Part shown: positions 1-10,008 of the stretch, one piece after another | Position numbering within the stretch: the stretch's first letter is position 1 | Layout: each line of letters starts with the position of its first letter | NCBI RefSeq assembly: GCF_003097355.1 | Contig: NZ_PYUI01000022.1 | Location: 22,952-86,951, forward strand | Source: Arthrobacter sp. H-02-3 | Lineage (GTDB): Bacteria; Actinomycetota; Actinomycetes; Actinomycetales; Micrococcaceae | DNA length: 64,000 nt | Direction of reading: 5' to 3' | Program-made: the position numbers and the translations under genes | Notes under the pieces: generated by a model | Databases searched by the model: none | What the model was told of the DNA's origin: nothing | What the model saw: the letters and a program-made list of their open reading frames with translations, nothing else

Positions 1-300
1 GCTGCCCATGAGCTGTCCGAGGACCACGTTCAGGACAAGTGCCACAGGGATGAGGACCAGAGTGGAAGTGGGAAGGACCGGCAGGACGGCGACAATCAGC
101 AGCACAGCGCCGAGCAGGAAGCCCCCGAGGGCCACGAGGGCCGAGAAACTTGCCGGGCCGTTGGCAATGTCAGCGGGCTGGGTTAGCACCAGGAAGACGT
201 AGGTGGCGGCGATGGATGCGGCGCCGGCGATTTCGAGCAGGCGGCGACCGCGGCCGGCCGCCTGTCCAGGGTCCGTGACCGTAAGAGCTGGCTGTGACAT
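1..300 (-). CDS. Membrane protein, N-terminal part (possible ECF transporter S component)
   Basis: An open frame on the minus strand starts with ATG at 300 and runs off the left edge of the window, so only the first 100 residues are present. It begins MSQPALTV. AAAGGA lies about 9 bases before the ATG and is a plausible ribosome binding site. The visible part has a hydrophobic helix around residues 24-41, a second around 53-70 and the start of a third (LVLIPVALVLNVVLGQL) at about 80-97. That third stretch resembles S components of energy-coupling factor transporters, as I remember them. The preceding gene on the same strand encodes a nucleoside hydrolase, so nucleoside or base uptake is a reasonable guess. 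The function is inferred, and the C-terminal part is needed to settle it. Confidence 0.6.
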   Translation of the reverse strand, partial: MSQPALTVTDPGQAAGRGRRLLEIAGAASIAATYVFLVLTQPADIANGPASFSALVALGGFLLGAVLLIVAVLPVLPTSTLVLIPVALVLNVVLGQLMGS

Positions 301-424
301 GGGAGGTGTTCCTTTGGGTGGGTGCGACAACATCCGCCTCATGTCACCTCGGCGCAGCTACCATCCTAGCGATCCGCGGACCCGCACGGGAACCCACTGG
401 CCGCCCCGCCTCAGGCGGAACGCC

Positions 425-1453
425 TCAGGTGCCCGGCGACCGCGCACCCACGGCGCGTCCAAGGGCACCAATTGAGGAAATCAGTTCGTCGAAGCAGTGC
501 TCGGGGTGGTTATCGGACACAATCCTGGCGTTGGGCGGCAGCGCCCAGAGCCCGCGGAAGTCTGCCACCGTGGTGCCGATCAGCAGCGGAGAGTCCGTTT
601 CGACGTGGACCGTGGCCGGGCGGGTGGTGAACGGTGTGCGTCCCGCGGCAACGCATGCCGCGAAGGCGTCGTGCACGTGCGCCACATAGCCTTGGTCGTA
701 GAGCCGGTGGAATTCGAAGTAGAAGCGCAGGGCGTCGGACAGGCAGGCGACGAGCGGGTTCCCGGACCGGCTGCGCAGGCCCTCGGGCTGCTCCGGGAGG
801 ACCAGTTCAGGCTCCGGGGCGCCCGCGGCCTCGCTCAAGCGCCGCAAGTGCTCCGGTTGCATCTCGATCCGCTCGGTGGTCTCCAGCGCACAGACGATCG
901 GCAGCTTGTCCTCGGGCAGCCCGCGGTAGGCGGCGAACACTTCCTTGGCGGCGTGCGGGTCCACCGAGGTGTTCCATTCGGCCGTCGGGGTGGTGTTGCC
1001 CTGGTAGTAGTAGCTGCCGCCCATGATGACGAGCCCCTTGAGCAGCAGGGGGAGCCCCGGTTCGCGGCGCAGGGCGAGGGCAAAGTTGGTCAGCGGGCCG
1101 GTGATCAGTCCGGTGATCTCCCCCGGATGTGCCCGCACCTCCTCCACCCAGACGTCGACGGCGTGCCGCGCCGAGATCTGCTGGACCGGCGCCGGCAGCT
1201 CGGCGTAGCCGATTCCCTGCGGCCCGTGGGTCTCCTCGGTGGTGACCAGCGGGATTTCCAGCGGAACTTCGGCGCCGATGGCCACCTCGATGCCTTGGCG
1301 GCCGCACAACTCCAGCAGGGCCAGGTTGTTCAACGCCACCTGCCGCGCCCCGACGTTCCCGGCGGTGCAGGTGATGGCTTGGATCCGGACGTCGGGCCGG
1401 GACAGCAGATAGACCAGGGCCAGCGCGTCGTCGATCCCGGTGTCGACGTCCAT
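425..1453 (-). CDS. Nucleoside hydrolase (inosine/uridine-preferring family)
   Basis: The enzyme cleaves the N-glycosidic bond of ribonucleosides in purine or pyrimidine salvage. The protein opens with DVDTGIDDALAL, the calcium- and ribose-binding DTxxDD motif of the family. It also has the glycine-rich IMGGSYYYQGN segment and the NTSVDPHAA segment with the conserved N-x-x-x-D-P of nucleoside hydrolases. From the ATG at 1453 it is 342 residues, near the usual 310-350. That ATG has no ribosome binding site and would remove the first beta strand (SILM) that normally precedes DVDTG. The frame stays open upstream, and a CTG at 1474 would restore it. The gene starts close behind the aldo/keto reductase stop at 1501, so translation may be coupled. 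The downstream membrane gene may import its substrate. Confidence 0.9.
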   Translation of the reverse strand: MDVDTGIDDALALVYLLSRPDVRIQAITCTAGNVGARQVALNNLALLELCGRQGIEVAIGAEVPLEIPLVTTEETHGPQGIGYAELPAPVQQISARHAVDVWVEEVRAHPGEITGLITGPLTNFALALRREPGLPLLLKGLVIMGGSYYYQGNTTPTAEWNTSVDPHAAKEVFAAYRGLPEDKLPIVCALETTERIEMQPEHLRRLSEAAGAPEPELVLPEQPEGLRSRSGNPLVACLSDALRFYFEFHRLYDQGYVAHVHDAFAACVAAGRTPFTTRPATVHVETDSPLLIGTTVADFRGLWALPPNARIVSDNHPEHCFDELISSIGALGRAVGARSPGT

Positions 1454-1500
1454 GAGGATCGATTGGGTATTCAGCGCCGGATCGTTCGAGGCTTGATTGG

Positions 1501-2478
1501 TCAGAACAGTGCCACCTTGGGCGTGCGCGGGAAGAGGTCGTCCAGCTCGGCGAGTTCGGCAGGGCTTGGCTTCCAGGCCACGGCGGCGGCGTTCTGGCGC
1601 ACCTGCTCCGGCGTGGTGGCACCGGCGATGACGCTGCTGACGGACGGCTGCGCGGCCAGCCAGGAGAAGGCGACCTGGACCTCGGTGAGACCGCGCGCGG
1701 CAGCGAAGTCGCCGAAGGCACCCAGCTGTTCCCAGTCGGCGTCGTTCACGAGGTTGGTGCGGGTATGGCTGAGCCGGGAGCCCTCGGGAGCGCGGCCGGC
1801 GGAGTACTTGCCGGTGAGCAGGCCATTGGCGAGGGGAAAATACGGCAGGACGCCCAGGCCGTAGGCCTCGGCGGCGGGGGTCACCTCAAGCTCCGCACGG
1901 CGGTCCAGCAGGTTGTAGTGGTTCTGGCTGGAGATGAAACGCACTCCCCCGCGGGCGCGGGCCACGAACTCGGCCTCGGCGATCTGCCAGCCGGCCCGGT
2001 TGGAGTGCCCGATGTAGCGGACCTTGCCGCTGGTCACGAGGTCCTCGAGGGCTGAGAGCGTCTCATCGATGGGCGTCAGCGGGTCCGGGGTGTGGAACTG
2101 GTAGAGGTCGATCCAGTCCGTGCCGAGCCGGCGCAGCGAGGATTCCGCGGCCTTGATGATGTAGCGGCGGGATCCGCGGGCGCCGAAGTCCTCGCCGTTG
2201 GCGCCGCGCATGTCCATGCCGAATTTCGTGCCGATCACGGCGTCGTCCCGGCGTGAGCCAAGGGCCCTGCCCAGCATTGTCTCGCTGAGTCCGGGTTCCC
2301 GGCCGTAGCTGTCCGCGACGTCGAAGAAGGTGATCCCGGCGTCCAGGGCGGCGTGCACGACGGCGTCCGTGCCCTCCTGCGATTCCGTCACAGTCCCGGG
2401 CCGGCCCAGGTTGTTGCAGCCAAGTCCCACGGCCGAGACGGATAGTCCGGAATTTCCCACACGGCGGTATTCAGTCAT
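1501..2478 (-). CDS. Aldo/keto reductase
   Basis: This is an NADPH-dependent (alpha/beta)8-barrel oxidoreductase of 325 residues. The catalytic tetrad is visible: Asp and Tyr in DVADSYG (about 50-56), Lys in GTKFG, and His in YQFHTPDP. The N-terminus MTEYRRVGNSGLSVSAVGLG is typical of the group that includes the L-glyceraldehyde-3-phosphate reductase type. The C-terminal region carries the NADPH-binding SSVIAGATTPEQVRQN stretch. The substrate cannot be told from sequence. No ribosome binding site precedes the ATG at 2478. Instead TAGGGT lies exactly 6 bases upstream, which suggests a leaderless message. It is followed on the same strand by the nucleoside hydrolase. Confidence 0.93.
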   Translation of the reverse strand: MTEYRRVGNSGLSVSAVGLGCNNLGRPGTVTESQEGTDAVVHAALDAGITFFDVADSYGREPGLSETMLGRALGSRRDDAVIGTKFGMDMRGANGEDFGARGSRRYIIKAAESSLRRLGTDWIDLYQFHTPDPLTPIDETLSALEDLVTSGKVRYIGHSNRAGWQIAEAEFVARARGGVRFISSQNHYNLLDRRAELEVTPAAEAYGLGVLPYFPLANGLLTGKYSAGRAPEGSRLSHTRTNLVNDADWEQLGAFGDFAAARGLTEVQVAFSWLAAQPSVSSVIAGATTPEQVRQNAAAVAWKPSPAELAELDDLFPRTPKVALF

Positions 2479-2484
2479 GGATTT

Positions 2485-2490
2485 ACCCTA
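2485..2490 (-). promoter_or_regulatory. -10 element for a leaderless aldo/keto reductase mRNA
   Basis: TAGGGT on the minus strand is separated from the ATG at 2478 by the 6 bases AAATCC, and no Shine-Dalgarno sequence is present. It fits TANNNT with transcription starting at the start codon. Confidence 0.5.
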
Positions 2491-2531
2491 TAACGGCCGG
2501 TCGGGCGTCCCGTCCAACGCCGCCGTCACGG

Positions 2532-2750
2532 CTATCCCGCGGGCAGTTCCAGGCCGTGCTCGTCCATGGCATCCTGGAGCTGCGCGAGGGTGCGCGGGCA
2601 GACGCCCGGCATCCCGGCAAGCCGGCGACGGCCAAGCTCCACGAGATGCTCGAGGGTTTCCACCCCCGCGTGCGCGAGCGACTTGCGCGCCGGCGCCGCC
2701 AGTCCCGCGGGGAGCGGCGTGCTGCCTGGTTGAGAGGATTTTCGCGTCAT
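2532..2750 (-). CDS. Small helix-hairpin-helix protein
   Basis: This is a 72-residue protein starting MTRKSSQPGS. I chose the ATG at 2750 because AAAGG lies just upstream, whereas the longer open frame has no such site. After a short basic tail comes LPAGLAAPARKSLAHAGVET followed by LGRRRLAGMPGVCPRTLAQL. This looks like a pair of helix-hairpin-helix units of the kind found at the C-terminus of RNA polymerase alpha and in small actinobacterial DNA-binding proteins. DNA binding is inferred from the fold; no specific role can be given. It lies 67 bases downstream of the 185-residue hypothetical gene on the same strand. Confidence 0.75.
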   Translation of the reverse strand: MTRKSSQPGSTPLPAGLAAPARKSLAHAGVETLEHLVELGRRRLAGMPGVCPRTLAQLQDAMDEHGLELPAG

Positions 2751-2817
2751 TGCGTTGCCTTTCAGTCGGTTGCCCCCAAACTGATGCGAGCCGTGCAGGG
2801 CTCCTTGCCGGTGTTGG

Positions 2818-3375
2818 CTAGAGCGTGAAGCTGCTGGCCGGTTTCGGTGAGTGTTTGAGCTTGAAGGTCTCTTCGCCAAACGGCGCGGCCCCAATGCTCA
2901 GCTTGGTGAAGTCCAGGTCCTCGCCCCGGATGCAGACCTTGATGGCGTTGACCGTCTTGTTGACGTCCGGGGTGAGGCAGAAGATGTTGAGCCGGCCATC
3001 TGAAAACTCGCTCCGGTCCACGATCCCCAGGCCCCGCCAGGCCAGATGGCTGATGAGGGCGTCCTTGGCTTTCTCCTCGAGGTACTTGTCGCGGCTGGTC
3101 CCCTCCTTGGTCTTCAGGGCGTACTGGGCCACCACCCAGAACTGTTCTTCGTCCGGAATTTCGGCGTAGCCGTCCTCGGCGCATTGCACCGCGAAGGCGT
3201 CCATGAGGCGCTCGGCAACTTCGGCGTCTTCGACGTCGGTCTCGTCGGTTTTGCTTTGGTGCCCGACGACGCCGTGGTTCATCACGAACTGGCTGTAGTC
3301 CTCGTCAAACCAGGCCTCCCTGAACTGCAGGGTGCCCTCTTCGTCGCGTTTGTAAACCCGGATAATTCCACTCAT
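2818..3375 (-). CDS. Hypothetical acidic protein downstream of dxs
   Basis: This is a 185-residue protein beginning MSGIIRVYKRDEEG. The ATG at 3375 has a good site (GGAAGGA) about 9 bases upstream; the open frame extends further 5' but without one. The protein is soluble and acidic, with no signal peptide or membrane segment. It reads as an N-terminal strand-rich part (RVYKRDEEGTLQFREAWF), a central helical region with DVEDAEVAERLMDAF, and a C-terminal part ending HSPKPASSFTL. I do not recognise a named domain. It follows dxs by 75 bases on the same strand and may be co-transcribed with it. No function is proposed. Confidence 0.75.
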   Translation of the reverse strand: MSGIIRVYKRDEEGTLQFREAWFDEDYSQFVMNHGVVGHQSKTDETDVEDAEVAERLMDAFAVQCAEDGYAEIPDEEQFWVVAQYALKTKEGTSRDKYLEEKAKDALISHLAWRGLGIVDRSEFSDGRLNIFCLTPDVNKTVNAIKVCIRGEDLDFTKLSIGAAPFGEETFKLKHSPKPASSFTL

Positions 3376-3450
3376 ATGCCAGTTCCTTCCTGGGCCGCAC
3401 GGCGCCGCCAAGGGTGGGCCGTACGGGGTCGTGCTCAACAGACGTGCTGG

Positions 3451-5424
3451 CTACAGCAGCGGCAGGCTGCCGGTGCTGGGGTGTTCGTGGCCGGGCAAGG
3501 GACGCGCGAACGGCACCTTGGTGCCCAGGACCTGGGCGACGACGTCGTGCGTGATCTGCTGGGCGGTCAGCCCGACGCGTTCGAGGACCTGTTTGCGGGT
3601 GCCGTGATCGAGGAATTCGACGGGGAGGCCGACCTCGTTGAGGGCGGTGTCCACTCCGGCGGCGCGCATCTCCTGGCGGATCCGCGAGCCGACGCCGCCG
3701 GCGCGCACACCGTCCTCGATGCAGATGACCAGGCGGTGGTTCGCGGCGAGGTCGATGATGGACCGCCGGACCGGGAGGACCCAGCGGGGATCCACCACCG
3801 TGGAGCTGATCCCCTGGGCTCCGAGCCGGTTGGAGACGTCCAGCGCGAGTTCGGACATGGCGCCGACGCTCACGATCAGGACGTCGTTCTCCGTGGAGCC
3901 TGCGGGGCGGCGGGCGAGCACATCGACGCCGTCGGCCAGGCGTTCGAGCGCCTCGACCTCGGCGCCGACGCTGCCCTTGGAGTAGCGGATCACGCTGGGG
4001 GCGTCTTCGATGGCCACGGCCTCGCGCAGTTCCTCCCGCAGCCGGGTGGCGTCGCGGGGTGCGGCGAGGTGGAGGCCGGGGACGATCTGGACCATGGCCA
4101 TGTCCCACATGCCATGGTGGCTCGCGCCGTCGGGCCCGGTGACCCCGGCCCGGTCAAGGACGATCGTGACGCCTGCCTTGTGCAGTGCCACGTCCATCAG
4201 CAGCTGGTCGAAGGCACGGTTCAGGAACGTGGCGTAGACGGCGACGACCGGGTGCAGTCCCCCGAACGCCATTCCGGCCGCCGAGGTGAGGGCGTGCTGC
4301 TCGGCGATGCCGACATCGAACACGCGGTCCGGGTGCCGGGCCGCGAACTTGTGCAGCCCGACCGGGATCAGCATGGCCCCGGTGATGCCGACGATGTCCG
4401 TGCGCTCGTCGGCAATGTCGGCGATCTCATCGGCGAACACGGCGGTCCAGGACTTGGCGCCACCGGCCTCGGCGGGGGCGCCGGTCTCCGGGTCGATGAT
4501 CCCGACCGCATGGAACTGGTCCGCTTCATGGGCGCGGGCCGGAGCGTAACCGTGGCCTTTTTCCGTCATGGCGTGCACGATCACGGGCCCGGCATAGTTC
4601 TTCGCCGTGGAGAGGGCATTTTCCATGGCCTGGAGGTTGTGGCCGTCCACGGGGCCGATGTACTTCATGCCGAGGTCCTCGAACATGCCCTGCGGAGCCC
4701 ACCAGTCCTTGAGGCCCTTCTTCATGGCGTGCAGGCTCTTGTAGGTGAACTGTCCCGCGGGGCCGCCGTTCTGCAGCCTGCGCTTCCACCATTCGAGCGT
4801 GCCTTCATAGGCGGGGGCGGCGCGGAGGGAATCGATGGTGGGACGCAGGGATGCAAGGTAGTCGGCGAACCCGCCGACGGTCGGGGCGTAGGAGCGTCCG
4901 TTGTCGTTGACCACAATGACGACGCGGCGCTTCTTGTCCGCCGCGATGTTGTTGAGGGCCTCCCAGGCCATGCCGCCGGTCAGGGCACCGTCGCCCACGA
5001 CCGCGACGACGAAGCGGTCGCCGTCGCCGGTCAGTTGCCGGGCGCGGGAGATGCCGTCGGCCCAGGACAGTGACGAGGACGCGTGCGAGCTTTCGACGAT
5101 GTCGTGCTCGGATTCTCCGCGGTCCGGGTAGCCCGAGAGGCCGCCCTGCTGGCGGAGGGTGCTGAAATCCTGGCGGCCGGTGAGGAGTTTGTGGACGTAG
5201 GACTGGTGACCGGTGTCAAAGACAATGCTGTCGCGGGGGGAATCGAAGATCCGGTGTACCGCGATGGTGAGCTCGACGACGCCGAGGTTCGGGCCCAGGT
5301 GCCCTCCCGTCTGGGAGACGTTGCCGATCAGGAAATCCCTGACCTCGGCTGCCAGCTGATCCAGCTGCGCCCCGGACAACTTACTCAGGTCCTGCGGATT
5401 CCGGATGGTGTCCAAGATTCCCAA
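3451..5424 (-). CDS. dxs: 1-deoxy-D-xylulose-5-phosphate synthase
   Basis: The enzyme condenses pyruvate with glyceraldehyde-3-phosphate, the first step of the MEP isoprenoid pathway. It uses thiamine diphosphate and Mg2+. At 657 residues it is slightly longer than the usual 620-640. The order is standard: GHLGPNLGVVELTIA near residue 40, GHQSYVHK near 70, the thiamine-binding GDGALTGGMAWEALNN near 143, GPVDGHN near 260, then DRAGVTGPDG, which opens the transketolase pyrimidine domain. The start is a TTG at 5424, supported by AAGGAGG five bases upstream and by the conserved N-terminus GILDTIRNPQDLSKLS. As I recall, dxs1 of M. tuberculosis lies near the same RNA methyltransferase and ceoBC genes, so this linkage is old. 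Confidence 0.97.
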   Translation of the reverse strand: MGILDTIRNPQDLSKLSGAQLDQLAAEVRDFLIGNVSQTGGHLGPNLGVVELTIAVHRIFDSPRDSIVFDTGHQSYVHKLLTGRQDFSTLRQQGGLSGYPDRGESEHDIVESSHASSSLSWADGISRARQLTGDGDRFVVAVVGDGALTGGMAWEALNNIAADKKRRVVIVVNDNGRSYAPTVGGFADYLASLRPTIDSLRAAPAYEGTLEWWKRRLQNGGPAGQFTYKSLHAMKKGLKDWWAPQGMFEDLGMKYIGPVDGHNLQAMENALSTAKNYAGPVIVHAMTEKGHGYAPARAHEADQFHAVGIIDPETGAPAEAGGAKSWTAVFADEIADIADERTDIVGITGAMLIPVGLHKFAARHPDRVFDVGIAEQHALTSAAGMAFGGLHPVVAVYATFLNRAFDQLLMDVALHKAGVTIVLDRAGVTGPDGASHHGMWDMAMVQIVPGLHLAAPRDATRLREELREAVAIEDAPSVIRYSKGSVGAEVEALERLADGVDVLARRPAGSTENDVLIVSVGAMSELALDVSNRLGAQGISSTVVDPRWVLPVRRSIIDLAANHRLVICIEDGVRAGGVGSRIRQEMRAAGVDTALNEVGLPVEFLDHGTRKQVLERVGLTAQQITHDVVAQVLGTKVPFARPLPGHEHPSTGSLPLL

Positions 5425-5522
5425 CGGCCCCTCCTTCGGGTGGTAGACATGCCTTTTAACTCTAACGCCTCCGGGGAACGCCCGCTGCCGGAACGGCGCA
5501 GGAACACCGAAGGAACGCAGAA

Positions 5523-5551
5523 GCCCCGGCCGGTCAATGACCGGCCGGGGC
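5523..5551 (-). terminator. Terminator of acnA
   Basis: A 14-bp perfect inverted repeat (GCCCCGGCCGGTCA and its complement) is interrupted by a single A. It lies 36 bases beyond the acnA stop codon, before dxs. A T-containing stretch follows on the minus strand, but there is no clean T run. Confidence 0.65.
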
Positions 5552-5586
5552 CGCTACTGCTGTTCCTCCCGGCGGGAGGACCTCCG

Positions 5587-8400
<2,814 letters not shown>

Positions 8401-8453
8401 CGCAGGACTCCTCTCGCAACAGTTTCATCTTTGTCGCGCCGCTGAACCCTTGC

Positions 8454-8473
8454 TAGTTAGGTCTGCCTAACTA
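8454..8473 (-). promoter_or_regulatory. Palindrome resembling a DtxR/IdeR iron box in the acnA promoter
   Basis: TAGTTAGGTCTGCCTAACTA has two perfect 8-bp arms around TCTG. The core TTAGG-N4-CCTAA has the same spacing as in the DtxR/IdeR consensus TTAGGTTAGSCTAACCTAA; by my hand alignment 14 of 19 positions agree. It lies 54-73 bases upstream of the acnA ATG, just after a -10-like TATTAG, which is a position suited to repression. The regulator is not in the window, so the assignment is inferred. Confidence 0.55.
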
Positions 8474-8592
8474 ATACAGGCACCAGTACATGGTTGCACG
8501 CGATGCAGGTACGGAACGCAGGGAACAGCCGTCTCACTAACAGCAGGTGTGATGGAGCGCGACGACGGACTACTACGCCCATCCTAGTAGCA

Positions 8593-10008
8593 TCACGGTT
8601 GGGGAGTCAGTAACGCCACAGTCTCCATGTGGTGGGTGTGCGGGTAGAGGTCGAAGGCGCGCAGCGCCGCCATCCCCCAGCCGCCCTGCCGGAAATAGCC
8701 GAGGTCGCGGGCGAACGACGCCGGATCGCAGGACACATACGCGATAGCCCGGGGACCGGCGTCGATCAGCTGTTTGACCACCGCTTTGCCGGCCCCGGCA
8801 CGCGGCGGATCCAGGATCAGGGCGTCAAAGTTGCGGGGTTTCTGCCGCAGCACCCGCTCCACGCGGCCCTGGACAATTTCCACCTGGGCGGCGTCGTGCA
8901 GGTTCTTGCGCGCATCGCGGCTGGTTCCCGGCGCCCCCTCCACCGACAGCACGGAGCCCGTCACGCCCACGGCATCGGCCAGGGGCGCCGTGAACAGCCC
9001 GGCCCCGGCGTAGAGGTCAGCCACCACAGAGCCAGGCGCGAGGTAACCGCCGTCGTGCAGGAAGCCGGTGACGGCCCCGACGAGCGTGTCCGGGCCGTCC
9101 CGGTGGATCTGCCAGAAGCCGTCGCCGGTGACCCGGTAGTCGTGGCCGGCCGCAGATTCCTGGACATAAGTGCGGCCGCGCAGTTGCAGGACCTCGCCGG
9201 TGGTCGGGTGCAAACTGGCCACCGAGACGTCGTCGGGCAACTGCGCCAGGATGCTGCTGAGCCGCTTGGACCTGGTCCCCGGAGCGGGCACCAGCAGCAC
9301 GAGCGGCCGGGAGCCGTTCGCCGGGGCGGCGACCTCGACGCGCTCGATACCCTGCAGGTCGATATCCCAGAGCCGGAGTGCATTGATGGCATCCACGGCC
9401 AGCGGCATCTCCCGTACCGGCAGGATGGCGTCGGAGCGGTGGGCGTGCATGCCGAGCTTGCCTGCGGGGGTCACGGCGAAGGCGGCACGTGTCCGCCAGC
9501 CCAGGCCGGCCACGGCGGCATCGCCGTCCCCTGTGTCAGGTCCCGTCCGCTCCGCTGCGCCTTCCGCGGTGTGGCCCCCGGCGGCAGTGCCGACGGCTTC
9601 GACGGTGATCTGCCCTGAGGGCGAAAGGTCGACGCCGGCCAGCCGCTTAAGCTGTTCGGCCAGGACCTCGGCCTTGAGGCTACGCTGGCGTGCCAGGGAG
9701 ATGTGGCCAAGTTCGGCACCGCCGACCGGCGGATGGCGGTGAGACCATGAACGGCCGGAGTCGGCAAGGTCCCAGAAATGCGGTACGCGGTCCGGCGACG
9801 GTTCCAGGACCTCCACCACATCGGCACGCCAGAATTTGGCGGAGGGGCCGTCGTCGGTGAGCCGGACGCGGACTTTCTCGCCGGGAATGCCGTGGCGGAC
9901 GAACACGACGCGGCCCTCATGCCGGGCCACGCAGTGCCCGCCGTGGGCGACGGGGCCGACGTCGACGACGAGCTCGGTGTGGGTGTGCGTCCGGGTGTCC
10001 TGGGTCAT
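8593..10008 (-). CDS. TRAM-domain class I SAM-dependent RNA methyltransferase (TrmA/RumA type)
   Basis: The protein is predicted to transfer a methyl group from SAM to C5 of a uridine in tRNA or rRNA. It is 471 residues, with an N-terminal TRAM RNA-binding domain (ELVVDVGPVAHGGHCVAR...GEKVRVR, residues 10-65). The SAM-binding domain follows, with VADLYAGAGLFTAPLA, DPPRAGAGKAVV and the catalytic SCDPASFARDL near the C-terminus. The cluster cysteines of RumA are not evident. The start at 10008 is the ATG of an ATGA overlap with the stop of the permease gene upstream, so the two are translationally coupled. The precise target base is unknown. Confidence 0.9.
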   Translation of the reverse strand: MTQDTRTHTHTELVVDVGPVAHGGHCVARHEGRVVFVRHGIPGEKVRVRLTDDGPSAKFWRADVVEVLEPSPDRVPHFWDLADSGRSWSHRHPPVGGAELGHISLARQRSLKAEVLAEQLKRLAGVDLSPSGQITVEAVGTAAGGHTAEGAAERTGPDTGDGDAAVAGLGWRTRAAFAVTPAGKLGMHAHRSDAILPVREMPLAVDAINALRLWDIDLQGIERVEVAAPANGSRPLVLLVPAPGTRSKRLSSILAQLPDDVSVASLHPTTGEVLQLRGRTYVQESAAGHDYRVTGDGFWQIHRDGPDTLVGAVTGFLHDGGYLAPGSVVADLYAGAGLFTAPLADAVGVTGSVLSVEGAPGTSRDARKNLHDAAQVEIVQGRVERVLRQKPRNFDALILDPPRAGAGKAVVKQLIDAGPRAIAYVSCDPASFARDLGYFRQGGWGMAALRAFDLYPHTHHMETVALLTPQP

